A stretch of 34,710 bases of DNA from an uncultured Lachnospiraceae bacterium (GTDB taxonomy: Bacteria; Bacillota; Clostridia; Lachnospirales; Lachnospiraceae), in assembly GCA_910588405.1 (NCBI GenBank), contig CAJUPT010000035.1, positions 1 to 34,710 on the forward strand, written 5' to 3'. Numbering within the stretch: the stretch's first letter is position 1; each line of letters begins with the position of its first letter. Shown piece after piece: positions 7,518 to 16,335 of the stretch. The translations under genes were made by a program, and so were the position numbers. The notes beneath the pieces are model-generated. The model saw only the letters and a program-made list of their open reading frames with translations. It searched no databases and had not been told where the DNA came from.

Positions 7518-8423
7518 CTATGACTCTTTATACCCATAATTTTTCAGATACAGCTCGCTGTCCCGCCACTCTCTGCGTACCTTGACCCACACCTGCAGAT
7601 TTACCTTTGCATCCATCATATGCTCGATCTCATACCTGGCAGAACTGGCGATTTTTTTCAGCATGGCGCCGCCCTTTCCGATAATGATACCCTTGTGGGA
7701 ATCCCGCTCGCAGACAATTGTGGCTTCGATATCAAACATACCGTTTTTCCGCTCCTTCATCTTCTCGATTACCACCGCAATGCCATGGGGAATCTCGTCG
7801 CTTAAGAGCCTTAGCGCCTTCTCCCGGATCAGCTCCGCCACAATCTGACGCACGGGCTGATCCGTCACCGTGTCCTCATCATAGAACATATGGCCATAGG
7901 GCAGATAATTGAACAGCTCCGCAAGCAGCGTATCCGTATTCAGCTTCTTTAACGCCGATACCGGCACAATCTCCGCGAAATCATATTCGCCCCGGTATCG
8001 GTCGATATATTTCAATATGTCCTCTTTCGGAATCGTATCCACCTTGTTAATCACCAGAATCACAGGGGTTTTGATCTGCTTTAACAGCCGGAGAATCTGC
8101 TGTTCTCCCGCGCCGATATAGGCGGTGGGCTCCACCAGCCAGAGAATCACATCCACCTCTTTCAGCGTCTCCCTGGCCGCGTTCACCATATATTCTCCCA
8201 GCTTGTTTTTCGCCTTGTGAATCCCCGGCGTATCTAAGAATACAATCTGTCCCCGCTCATCCGTGTACACCGTCTGAATTCGGTTTCTGGTGGTCTGCGG
8301 CTTATTCGAGGTAATGGCGATTTTCTGGCCGATCAGATGGTTCATCAGCGTGGATTTTCCCACGTTGGGACGGCCGATCAGCGTGACAAATCCCGATTTG
8401 TATTTGTTTTGTTCCTGTTCCAT
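7518..8423 (-). CDS. era: GTPase Era
   Basis: A 301-residue GTPase that binds the 3' end of 16S rRNA and assists 30S assembly. G1 is GRPNVGKST (17-25), G3 is DTPG (64-67) and G4 is NKVD (126-129). The C-terminal KH domain shows HKGIIIGKGGAMLKKI. Length is standard. ATG 8423 is preceded by GGGA at a loose spacing. It sits 54 bases after the M16 peptidase gene and 2 bases before recO; era-recO pairing is common in Firmicutes. YbeY, a frequent upstream neighbour, is absent. Confidence 0.97.
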   Translation of the reverse strand: MEQEQNKYKSGFVTLIGRPNVGKSTLMNHLIGQKIAITSNKPQTTRNRIQTVYTDERGQIVFLDTPGIHKAKNKLGEYMVNAARETLKEVDVILWLVEPTAYIGAGEQQILRLLKQIKTPVILVINKVDTIPKEDILKYIDRYRGEYDFAEIVPVSALKKLNTDTLLAELFNYLPYGHMFYDEDTVTDQPVRQIVAELIREKALRLLSDEIPHGIAVVIEKMKERKNGMFDIEATIVCERDSHKGIIIGKGGAMLKKIASSARYEIEHMMDAKVNLQVWVKVRREWRDSELYLKNYGYKES

Positions 8424-8477
8424 TTTATTTTCCCGTATTTATTCCCGTAAACATTTTTCACGCAGTTCACTTTCGTT

Positions 8478-11414
8478 TCAGTGAAACAGATTCTTCACTT
8501 CCCCAAACAGTTCCTTTTCGCTCTCAATCTTACCGTCATTCCCTACAACGCACAGCGCATGCTCCCCGAGAATCGCCCGGACAGCCGGGGCCAAAGCCCG
8601 GATCTGCTCCGGCTGTGCGCCAAGCACCTGCTCCCGTTCTTTCTGCAGCGTCTCATAGCGCAGGCCGGCCATCCAGGCAGACAGGGATCTGGCTCCCTTG
8701 TCGCAGGGGCTTAAGGGCGTGTCCATGTTGCTGACGGTGCCGATAATGTATTTGGTCATCTCCCGCTCGTCCACATCAAACTGCTCCACATATTCCGGCA
8801 GCTTCTCATAAACCCCAAGGGTTTTTTCCAGATTGGGGTCGCGATAGGACACAAAATATCCTTCGCCGTTTCTGCTCATGCCGCTCATACAGCCGTAGGC
8901 GCCGCCCTTTACCCGCAGATGAATCCACAGATAGTCATAGTCCAGAATTACCTTCAAAATTTTCATGGCGCCGTGATAGGGAAGTCCTGCGTTTCCGAAA
9001 TTGCCGCAGACGGCCACATACTGCACCTGTGAGGAACATTTAAAACCTTCGTTCTTTTTCGCAGGCACAAACTGATAGCCCTTTCTGCCCGTTCCCTTAC
9101 CGCCAAGCTTCCGGGCAAAAGCCCCAAGATAACCAGGCAATGCCTGATAGCCTTTTTCATCCGCCGTATAGCTGACCAGCAGATTTTCTCTGACAAATAA
9201 AAGGTCCTTCACCCGTTTCAGATTCGCGATAATCTCTCCCTTTTTCTCCTGGAAATGCTTATCCAGATCCTCCACAAAATGATAGAAGGTAATGCCTCCG
9301 GTCAGCTCGCCGTAGCATCCGGCCTGGGAAAAATAAGAGAATCCCCTGAGCACCGCCGCCTGATGGCCCGCCGCCTGCAGGCTCATCTGGGATCTGGATT
9401 TCAACTGGCCGATAATCTCCTGCAGCCGCTTTTCATCCTCAAGCTTCGACGAAAGCAAAATTTCTTCTATAATAGAAAAACTGAACTCCAGCTTCTCATA
9501 CAGTGCCTTGATCCTGAATTCAAAATGTCCCGTAAAGTCCCCGTCAGACAGATCTTCCTTCTCATCCAGGCGGCTGAATGTAACCACTCCCGTGTTCAGG
9601 CCGCCGCTGTGGATATGAATCTCGTCAAACAGCTCCTGATAGGTGAAATGCGCCGTATCCACAAAGCCCAGCACGGATTTCAGCAGACCCACATACAGCA
9701 GATCCTCCTCGGTCATGCCCTGGGTATTGAACAGCAGCCGCAGATAGCCGATGCCTGCCGTAAACAGATTGTGATGAAGCACCGGAATCTCTTCTACCTG
9801 ATACGGCTGGTTATAAAGAGGCGCCGCTTCTTTTTTAATATCCTGGCGGCTTAGCATAGGGATCATTTCCAGTTCCTCCTGGGAGCTGGGTTCCTCCTGA
9901 TATTGCTTTAATTCTTTTGTCTGCTCCACCAGACGCTGAATTTCATCTCCCGTCAGACCGTCTTTATAAGCCTGCAGCTTCTCTGCCAGCTTCGCCTCTT
10001 TTTCCGCCAGCAGACCTTTTTTCGGAACCACATCAATAGAGGCTCTGTGGGAATTTTCAATCAGATACCGGCGAAGCAGCTCCTCAAAATAGCCCTCCTC
10101 CATTTTCTCTTTTAACAGATCAAAGGTCTTTTCATATTTCAGGTGCATCAGCGGATCTTTTTCGTCATACAGCCAGCTGTCAAAACATTGCAGGCCGTAC
10201 ATCAGCCCCTTCGGATAACGGCCGTAATCCGCCTCCCTGTATTTAAACTCGAAATAATTGATACCGGCCTGAAGAGACTTCCGGTTGATTCCCTCCCTCG
10301 CCATCTGTTCAAGCTTATCGGAAATCACCTGTAAAAACTGCTCCTTCTGTTCAAGCCTGGCTCCCTTCGCGATCACGCTGAAATAGGGCTGCAGAAGTCC
10401 GTTGTCATACCCGCCGAAAATATCGCTGCCGATCCCCGCGTCCAAAAGCGCCTGTTTCAGCGGCGCGCCCGGCGCTCCCAAAAGCGCGTAATCCAAAATC
10501 TGGAACGCCACATAGAGCAGGGGGTCCAAATCCGTGCCCGTCACCATGCTGAGGGACAGATAGGTACCCTCTGCCTCATTCTCCTCGTCGGTGATGGGAT
10601 AGTAAATCGTCTCCTCTTTGCTCTCGCCAAAAGGCTTCTGAAAAGAAATCTCCGAATGAATCTCTTTCCGGTCGTATTCGTTCAGATAAGCGTCGTCCAG
10701 CCAGTTCAGCGTTTTCTCCATATCCATGTCGCCATAGAGATAGATATAGCTGTTGGAAGGATGATAGTAGGTTTGATGGAACCGCAGAAATTCCTCGTAG
10801 CTTAACGCGGGAATCACATCCGGATCGCCGCCGGATTCAAAGGCATAAGGGGTATCCGGATAAAGTACGCTGCTGATGTGCCGTTCCAGAACGCTTTCCG
10901 GCGAGGAAAAGGCCCCTTTCATCTCATTGTATACCACGCCGTTGATTGTCAGGGGGCTGTCCTCGGACTCCATCTCATAGTGCCAGCCTTCCTGAAGGAA
11001 AATCTTTGGATTGGCGTAAATATTCGGATGAAGCACCGCATCCATGTAAACGTCCATCAGGTTATGGAAATCCTGATCATTACAGCTTGCCACCGGATAT
11101 ACCGTTTTATCCGGATAGGTCATAGCGTTTAAGAAGGTATTGAGAGAACCCTTTACCAGCTCCACAAAAGGGTCCTTGGCCGGAAATTTCCGGGAACCGC
11201 ACAATACGCTGTGTTCCAGAATATGGGGCACGCCGGTGCTGTCAGCCGGCGGCGTGCGGAATCCGATCGTAAATACCTTATTCTCATCGTCATTGGACAA
11301 AAGGAAAATTCTGGCGCCGCTTTTTTTGTGCTCCAGAATATAAGCCTGGGAATTCAGTTCCCCGATCGGTTCCTCTTTGATCAGTTCATAAGCTTTTACC
11401 GCTTCAATATTCAT
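8478..11414 (-). CDS. M16C family metallopeptidase (PreP/presequence protease-like)
   Basis: A 978-residue zinc peptidase with the inverted zincin motif HILEH (64-68) and the third zinc ligand E164 in VVYNEMKGAFS. The size and the two-half layout match the M16C group (PreP, falcilysin, Cym1), which fold into one closed chamber that degrades short peptides. No signal peptide is seen, so it is likely cytoplasmic. Physiological substrates in Clostridia are unknown. ATG 11414 has AGGAGG about 12 bases upstream. The leader carries a 17-base tandem repeat (11432-11465). It lies between ydcF and era in the same direction. Confidence 0.92.
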   Translation of the reverse strand: MNIEAVKAYELIKEEPIGELNSQAYILEHKKSGARIFLLSNDDENKVFTIGFRTPPADSTGVPHILEHSVLCGSRKFPAKDPFVELVKGSLNTFLNAMTYPDKTVYPVASCNDQDFHNLMDVYMDAVLHPNIYANPKIFLQEGWHYEMESEDSPLTINGVVYNEMKGAFSSPESVLERHISSVLYPDTPYAFESGGDPDVIPALSYEEFLRFHQTYYHPSNSYIYLYGDMDMEKTLNWLDDAYLNEYDRKEIHSEISFQKPFGESKEETIYYPITDEENEAEGTYLSLSMVTGTDLDPLLYVAFQILDYALLGAPGAPLKQALLDAGIGSDIFGGYDNGLLQPYFSVIAKGARLEQKEQFLQVISDKLEQMAREGINRKSLQAGINYFEFKYREADYGRYPKGLMYGLQCFDSWLYDEKDPLMHLKYEKTFDLLKEKMEEGYFEELLRRYLIENSHRASIDVVPKKGLLAEKEAKLAEKLQAYKDGLTGDEIQRLVEQTKELKQYQEEPSSQEELEMIPMLSRQDIKKEAAPLYNQPYQVEEIPVLHHNLFTAGIGYLRLLFNTQGMTEEDLLYVGLLKSVLGFVDTAHFTYQELFDEIHIHSGGLNTGVVTFSRLDEKEDLSDGDFTGHFEFRIKALYEKLEFSFSIIEEILLSSKLEDEKRLQEIIGQLKSRSQMSLQAAGHQAAVLRGFSYFSQAGCYGELTGGITFYHFVEDLDKHFQEKKGEIIANLKRVKDLLFVRENLLVSYTADEKGYQALPGYLGAFARKLGGKGTGRKGYQFVPAKKNEGFKCSSQVQYVAVCGNFGNAGLPYHGAMKILKVILDYDYLWIHLRVKGGAYGCMSGMSRNGEGYFVSYRDPNLEKTLGVYEKLPEYVEQFDVDEREMTKYIIGTVSNMDTPLSPCDKGARSLSAWMAGLRYETLQKEREQVLGAQPEQIRALAPAVRAILGEHALCVVGNDGKIESEKELFGEVKNLFH

Positions 11415-11576
11415 CTCAACAAAAATCCTCCTAATTTAGTTCCGCTACTAATTTAATTCCGCTACAGTCCTCCTAAGCCCCCTTGGTTCCGGATGAATTT
11501 CCGGCCGTCTTTGCCGTCCGAAAATCCTTCCGGGGCTTATACGGACTTCCGCTGTTCGGATTTTCGGGGTATATAT
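11415..11576 (-). other. 162-base gap with inverted repeats between ydcF and the M16 gene
   Basis: The non-coding gap holds a perfect 10-bp inverted repeat, CCGAAAATCC (11518-11527) with GGATTTTCGG (11558-11567), a smaller CCGGA/TCCGG hairpin near 11490-11502, and the tandem repeat at 11432-11465. No U-tract follows the stem on the minus strand, so it is not a clear terminator. No convincing promoter was found. Confidence 0.45.
11432..11465 (-). repeat. 17-base tandem repeat at the M16 ribosome binding site
   Basis: Two copies of TAATTTARTTCCGCTAC (11432-11448 and 11449-11465) differ by one base. Read on the minus strand the element is GTAGCGGAAyTAAATTA twice, running directly into GGAGG. 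A degenerate version of the same arrangement precedes thiI (21032-21067). Confidence 0.75.
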
Positions 11577-12359
11577 TTATATATTCCCCACCATCCAGTC
11601 TTTTAACAGCGCGAAAAATTCTCTCAGCACCTGGTTTGGCAGCAAAAACGGATCGGCCTTTGCCGGAATTCCGCTGATTTTGGAAAAGCCCTGCTTCCTT
11701 GCGATGGCCCGGGCGCGACATATATGGAAATTGTTGCTGATCACGCCTACCCTCGGATTGACGCCCTCCACCCATTCCTCTCTGCCATACCAGTTCACAA
11801 CGATATAGGAAAAACTGTTTTTCAGGTTTTCATTGGTATTCTTTGAATGGCCTTCCATAATAATCCTGTCTTCTTCCACGCCGCCCGCCATCAGATAACG
11901 CTTCATCGCCTCCGCCTCGGTAATCACCTCGTCCGCTCCCTGGCCGCCGGACACCACGAAAATCACATGATCATTCTGCCGGTTGTATTCCAGCGCCTTG
12001 TCAAGCCGCATGGCCAGCGACTTTGTCACCCGCTCCCCCTTCACCTGAGCGCCCAGAATAATCACATAATCCAGATCGTCGGGATAGGAAAGAAACATGC
12101 TGTGAATCACCAGTCCTTCCACAAACAAAAAGAGGCAGACCGCCAGCATGGCCGTCGTGATCAGGCTTACCTTCAGCCACAGCGGCAGCCTGACAGAAAA
12201 TGGCCGGAACAGATACTTCCTGGCCGCCCATCCGCCAGCCAGCAGGATGGCGAACATCAGCCAGGTATAACTGAACGTCGATCCGATCCCGGTATAGATG
12301 ATCAGAAACAGAAAATACAGAAACGAAAGAAGAGCTCCGGTAAGTAATAACAGACTCAT
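11577..12359 (-). CDS. YdcF/SanA-like DUF218 family membrane protein
   Basis: A 260-residue protein with three hydrophobic segments in the first 90 residues and a C-terminal DUF218 (YdcF/ElyC) domain. The domain shows DYVIILGAQVKG, VVSGGQGADE and TNENLKNS, the typical order of loops in this family. Members are linked to envelope or peptidoglycan precursor homeostasis (ElyC, SanA in E. coli), but the reaction is unknown. ATG 12359 is preferred over the ATG at 12365: GAGGG is 7 bases upstream of the former and 1 base from the latter. It overlaps the trhP stop by ATGA, so translation is coupled. Confidence 0.85.
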   Translation of the reverse strand: MSLLLLTGALLSFLYFLFLIIYTGIGSTFSYTWLMFAILLAGGWAARKYLFRPFSVRLPLWLKVSLITTAMLAVCLFLFVEGLVIHSMFLSYPDDLDYVIILGAQVKGERVTKSLAMRLDKALEYNRQNDHVIFVVSGGQGADEVITEAEAMKRYLMAGGVEEDRIIMEGHSKNTNENLKNSFSYIVVNWYGREEWVEGVNPRVGVISNNFHICRARAIARKQGFSKISGIPAKADPFLLPNQVLREFFALLKDWMVGNI

Positions 12360-13597
12360 AAGCATTCCCTCGCACTTTTACTGATTCTCAGTACATCTCC
12401 CGGCTCCGGTGGTATGGACAGCTTTACCTGCAGCGACTGTCCCCCATGAGGGGCGCTTTTCTGCTCTTCGCTCTGTTCATTGACAATCCGTTCTACCGCC
12501 GCCGCCACATTCCTGCCGTCCGGCTTCATCATCTCGATGGTCTCGCCCACAGAAAATTTATTTTTCTGGGTCAGGGCAAAACTGCCGTCCCCGCAGCCCT
12601 CGCCTGCCGTCCCCAGATAGATGTAATCCTGAATATAAGTGCTGTTGTCATAAATCTGCATATTCGAATCAGGCTTTCCGTAAAAAAAGCCTGTGGTAAA
12701 CTGTCTGGTCGTACATTTTCCGATTTCTTCCATGTACCAGTCCATATGCTCCCGGTAACAGGCTTCCCCTTTCAGATAATCGTCGATAGCCCTCCGATAG
12801 GTTCTTGCCACCACGGCCACATACAGAGCCGTCTTCATCCGTCCCTCGATCTTAAAACTGTCGATGCCGGCCTGTATCAGATCAGGGATATGCCGGATCA
12901 TGCACAAATCCTTGGAATTAAAAAGAAAGGTTCCCCGCTCATTCTCATATACGGGCAGATACTCTCCAGGACGGCTTTCCTCCACCACCGCATACTTCCA
13001 GCGGCACGGGTGGGTGCAGGCCCCCTGGTTCGCGTCTCTGCCTGTAAAATAATTGCTCAGCAGGCACCTTCCGGAATAAGAAATACACATGGCACCATGG
13101 ACAAAGGTTTCAATTTCCATCTCCTCCGGAATATGGGCGCGAATCTCTCTGATCTCCGCAAGAGACAGCTCTCTGGCAGTGACCACCCGCTTTGCCCCCA
13201 GACCATGCCAGAACAGACAGGTTCCGTAATTGGTATTGTTCGCCTGGGTGCTGATATGCAGCTCCAATTCCGGCGCAGTCTCCCTGGCAATCTGAAAAAC
13301 CCCCGGGTCCGCGATAATCAGCGCGTCCGGCTTTAATTCCCGCAGTTCCTGAAAATAATCTCTGACACCGGGCAAATCTTCATTGTGAGCCAAAATATTG
13401 GCGGTCACATAAACCTTAACCCCTTTATCGTGGGCATAGGCGATCCCCGCCGCCATTTCTTCCGAAGTGAAATTTTTTGCCTTTGCTCTCAGACCAAACG
13501 CTTCTCCGCCGATATAAACCGCGTCCGCGCCATACCGCACAGCCGTCTTCAGCACCTCCAGGCTGCTGGCCGGAATAAGCAATTCTGGTTTTCTCAT
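12356..13597 (-). CDS. trhP: U32 family tRNA 5-hydroxyuridine synthesis protein TrhP-like
   Basis: A 413-residue U32 family protein. Family members once called peptidases include TrhP (E. coli YegQ, B. subtilis YrrN/YrrO), which needs prephenate and an Fe-S cluster to make 5-hydroxyuridine at tRNA position 34. N-terminal MRKPELLIPASSLEVLK begins a TIM-barrel-like domain. Four cysteines, C171, C178, C194 and C198 (C-x6-C-x15-C-x3-C), are the expected cluster ligands. The neighbour trmR encodes the methyltransferase for the next step, and the order trmR-trhP matches B. subtilis yrrM-yrrN-yrrO, although here only one U32 gene follows. ATG 13597 has GAGG 9 bases upstream; GTG 13612 is the alternative. 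A role as a peptidase is less likely. Confidence 0.88.
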   Translation of the reverse strand: MRKPELLIPASSLEVLKTAVRYGADAVYIGGEAFGLRAKAKNFTSEEMAAGIAYAHDKGVKVYVTANILAHNEDLPGVRDYFQELRELKPDALIIADPGVFQIARETAPELELHISTQANNTNYGTCLFWHGLGAKRVVTARELSLAEIREIRAHIPEEMEIETFVHGAMCISYSGRCLLSNYFTGRDANQGACTHPCRWKYAVVEESRPGEYLPVYENERGTFLFNSKDLCMIRHIPDLIQAGIDSFKIEGRMKTALYVAVVARTYRRAIDDYLKGEACYREHMDWYMEEIGKCTTRQFTTGFFYGKPDSNMQIYDNSTYIQDYIYLGTAGEGCGDGSFALTQKNKFSVGETIEMMKPDGRNVAAAVERIVNEQSEEQKSAPHGGQSLQVKLSIPPEPGDVLRISKSARECL

Positions 13598-13608
13598 ATG
13601 ACTTTTCC

Positions 13609-14253
13609 TCACCTTACCCTTGTGCTGATGGTCACGCCGTCCCCAATCGGCACAATTGCCGTTTCCAGCTCTTCCATATGCTTTAACCGGTACAGATACT
13701 CCCGCATTCTGGTGTGAATCGTACGGTTTCTTCTGGTCACGGCGTACCGGGACTCGATCACGTCCCCGTCCTGAAGCACATTGTCAGAAACCAGCAGGCC
13801 GCCCGGGGGCAGCAGCTTAAGCGCCTGGGGCAGAAAATGAACATACTGTCCCTTCGCCGCATCCATAAAAATAAAATCGTAAGGGCCGTCAAGCCCGGAA
13901 AGGACTTCTGCCGCATCCCCTTCGATCAGCCGGATTCTGTCGGATTCCCCGGCCCGGGCAAAATTCCTTCTGGCCTCAGGAATCCGTTTCTCATATTTTT
14001 CTATCGTTGTAATGGTACAGTCAGAGGGCATCACCTGGCACATCAGCAGGGCGGAATATCCCACCGCCGTCCCCACCTCCAGGATTTGTTTCGGCCGCTT
14101 TAACGCCACCAGCGTTTTCAAAAGGCTGGCCGTCTCTTTCCTGACCACCGGAATTCCCGCCGCCCTCGCTTCCCTTGCGATTTCCATGCAGACCGGACTG
14201 TCCTCCCGCTCCAGCGAATGGATATAAGATACGGTGCGCTCATCCACAATCAT
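13609..14253 (-). CDS. trmR: O-methyltransferase, tRNA 5-hydroxyuridine methyltransferase TrmR-like
   Basis: A 214-residue class I SAM-dependent O-methyltransferase. Motif I is EVGTAVGY (59-66), and FIFMDAAKGQY is the acidic/metal loop typical of the COMT-like family. Its position between an mltG-like gene and a trhP gene is the B. subtilis yrrL-yrrM-yrrN/O arrangement, where YrrM was shown to be TrmR, forming 5-methoxyuridine in wobble uridines. The assignment to TrmR rests mainly on this synteny. The start ATG 14253 is 2 bases past the upstream stop, with GGAAG in the end of that gene, so the genes are translationally coupled. Confidence 0.85.
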   Translation of the reverse strand: MIVDERTVSYIHSLEREDSPVCMEIAREARAAGIPVVRKETASLLKTLVALKRPKQILEVGTAVGYSALLMCQVMPSDCTITTIEKYEKRIPEARRNFARAGESDRIRLIEGDAAEVLSGLDGPYDFIFMDAAKGQYVHFLPQALKLLPPGGLLVSDNVLQDGDVIESRYAVTRRNRTIHTRMREYLYRLKHMEELETAIVPIGDGVTISTRVR

Positions 14254-14255
14254 AA

Positions 14256-14666
14256 CTATTCTTCCGTTTCCTCTTCCTGATTGTCAACGTCCATGGCCTC
14301 CAACGCCTCCTTCACAGTCATAGCCGTATTCAGCGTATAGACTCCCGGACCGATATCAACTTCATAAAAGTACTTCTGGAACACAAAAGCGTAAGCGTCA
14401 TGGATCAGCCCCATCTTCTCTAGCGTCCTGCCGATATCCATGACAGAATCCTTCTCGTCTACGGATATCCGCATCTCAATTCCCGGCGCGGAGGTCATGG
14501 TTCGTTTGGAAAACAGATTGAGGCCCAGCTGGTAGGCGCCGGTAATCCCATAATAAAACACCAGCGCCACGATAATATAGACAATCACCTTGACCGAGAT
14601 AAAAATCACGGTGCCTGTTACCTTATTAATTTTGTCCGTACTGCTGTTCGCAGCCTTTCTGGCCAT
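14256..14666 (-). CDS. MltG/YceG-like membrane protein lacking the catalytic domain
   Basis: A 136-residue protein with one transmembrane helix (about 19-46) and an outer segment matching only the N-terminal, LysM-like part of MltG: isomorphous pieces are SVMDIGRTLEKMGLI, a short hydrophobic stretch and the GVYTLNTAMTVKEALEAM turn. Full MltG (about 340-380 residues) is an endolytic transglycosylase that ends glycan strands; the catalytic half with its glutamate is absent. The gene is intact, with GGAG 7 bases before ATG 14666, one base past the rnj stop, and at the expected yrrL position, so it looks like a stable short form and not a fresh truncation. It may bind glycan or regulate another MltG. 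Confidence 0.72.
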   Translation of the reverse strand: MARKAANSSTDKINKVTGTVIFISVKVIVYIIVALVFYYGITGAYQLGLNLFSKRTMTSAPGIEMRISVDEKDSVMDIGRTLEKMGLIHDAYAFVFQKYFYEVDIGPGVYTLNTAMTVKEALEAMDVDNQEEETEE

Positions 14667-14667
14667 A

Positions 14668-16335
14668 TCAAATCTCCATGATAATCGGCAGAATCATCGG
14701 ATTCCGCTTCATCTTTTTCCAGAGGAAATCGCTTAACGTATCCCGAATCACCGTTTTCAGCCGGTTCCAGTCGGTAATATGCCGGTCCAAACAGTCTGTC
14801 ACGGCGTCTGCCACCAGCTCATGGGCCTCGTCCATCAAATCCTCTGACTCTCTCACGTATACAAATCCCCTGGACACGATATCCGGTCCCGCTAACAGCT
14901 GGCCGCTGCCGCTTTCTAAGGATAACACCACGATAATAATGCCGTTCTGGGACAGGCTCTGCCGATCCCGCAGCACGATATTTCCCACGTCGCCGACCCC
15001 TAAGCCGTCCACCAGAATAGAGCCCGTATGCACATGTCCGTTAATCTGGGCATGCTGCTCGCCGTCCATTTCCAGCACGTCGCCGGAGGCCATCATAAAG
15101 ATATTCTCCTTGGGAATCCCCAGCTGGCTGACCAGACGGTAATGGGCCAGACGGTGATGGTATTCGCCGTGAATCGGAATGGCATATCGGGGATGTACCA
15201 GAGAATAGAGCAGCTTGATCTCCTCCTGGCAGGCATGTCCCGATACATGGGTGTCCTGGTAAATCACGTTCGCCCCACGCTGAGACAGCTCGTTAATGAT
15301 CTTAGCCACGGCCTTTTCATTGCCGGGAATGGGATTTGAGCTTAAAATAATGGCGTCTCCCGGTTTAATGGACACCTTTCTGTGGGTGCCCGCCGCCATA
15401 CGTGACAAAGCCGCCATGGACTCGCCCTGGCTTCCCGTTGTGATCAGAACCGTCTTCTCATCGGGATAATTTTTCAGCTGCTCGATATCGATCAGTGTTC
15501 CGTCCGGGATATTGATATATCCCAGCTCCTGGGCCGTTCCGATGATATTCACCATGCTGCGGCCTTCCACCACTACCTTCCTGTCGTACTTATAGGAAGT
15601 ATTGATAATCTGCTGAACCCTGTCCACATTTGAAGCGAAGGTAGCCACCAGAATCCGGTGATTCTTATATTCCGCGAACAGATTGTCAAAGGTCCGTCCC
15701 ACCGTCCGCTCCGACATGGTAAAGCCTTCCCGGGTAGCGTTGGTGCTCTCGCACATCATCGCCAGAACGCCTTTTTTGCCCAGCTCCGCAAAGCGGGCCA
15801 GGTCCATCGGATCGCCGAAAATCGGCGTGTAATCGATTTTAAAATCGCCGGTATGAATGACGGTGCCCACCGGCGTAAAAATCGCCAGCGCCGCCGCGTC
15901 GGAAATACTGTGGTTCACCCGGATAAATTCCACCCGGAAGCAGCCCATATTGATGGACTGGCCATACTTCACCACCTTCTTCTTCACGCCCTTTAAGCTG
16001 GGAAATTCCTTTAATTTATTCTCAATAATTCCGATTGTCAGCTTCGTGCCGTACACAGGCACATTCGCTTCCCGAAGCACATAGGGAAGGGCGCCGATAT
16101 GATCCTCGTGTCCGTGAGTGATAAAAAATCCCTTCACCTTCTCGATATTATTCTTCAGATAACTGATATCGGGAATCACCAGATCGATGCCCAGCATATC
16201 ATCGTTAGGGAAAGAAAGGCCGCAGTCCACCACAATAATACTGTCCTCATATTCAAAGGCAGTAATATTCATGCCGATCTGCTCCATTCCCCCCAGAGGA
16301 ATGATACGCAGCTTAGATTTTTGTTCTGTTTTCAA
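14668..16335 (-). CDS. rnj: Ribonuclease J
   Basis: A 555-residue metallo-beta-lactamase/beta-CASP ribonuclease that processes and decays mRNA by endonuclease and 5'-3' exonuclease action. The zinc site is HGHEDH (74-79), followed by GTVIHTGDFKID, TTGSQGE and the C-terminal motif VHTGSILVDGLG. The start codon is TTG at 16335: AGGAGG lies 7 bases upstream and no ATG is near, so translation initiation is probably tuned down. It is preceded by a 232-base structured leader. It is inserted between DUF1292 and the mltG-like gene of an otherwise Bacillus-like cluster. Confidence 0.96.
   Translation of the reverse strand: MKTEQKSKLRIIPLGGMEQIGMNITAFEYEDSIIVVDCGLSFPNDDMLGIDLVIPDISYLKNNIEKVKGFFITHGHEDHIGALPYVLREANVPVYGTKLTIGIIENKLKEFPSLKGVKKKVVKYGQSINMGCFRVEFIRVNHSISDAAALAIFTPVGTVIHTGDFKIDYTPIFGDPMDLARFAELGKKGVLAMMCESTNATREGFTMSERTVGRTFDNLFAEYKNHRILVATFASNVDRVQQIINTSYKYDRKVVVEGRSMVNIIGTAQELGYINIPDGTLIDIEQLKNYPDEKTVLITTGSQGESMAALSRMAAGTHRKVSIKPGDAIILSSNPIPGNEKAVAKIINELSQRGANVIYQDTHVSGHACQEEIKLLYSLVHPRYAIPIHGEYHHRLAHYRLVSQLGIPKENIFMMASGDVLEMDGEQHAQINGHVHTGSILVDGLGVGDVGNIVLRDRQSLSQNGIIIVVLSLESGSGQLLAGPDIVSRGFVYVRESEDLMDEAHELVADAVTDCLDRHITDWNRLKTVIRDTLSDFLWKKMKRNPMILPIIMEI

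Noticed and set aside
12446..13336. Long plus-strand open frames opposite trhP and others (also 3089-3832, 6841-7539, 25967-27097)
   Set aside because: They are antisense to well-supported conserved genes, without ribosome binding sites or recognisable domains.
12356..13597. Annotating the U32 proteins as collagenase-like peptidases
   Set aside because: The four-cysteine cluster motif and neighbouring trmR fit the RNA-hydroxylation branch; no protease catalytic residues can be named.
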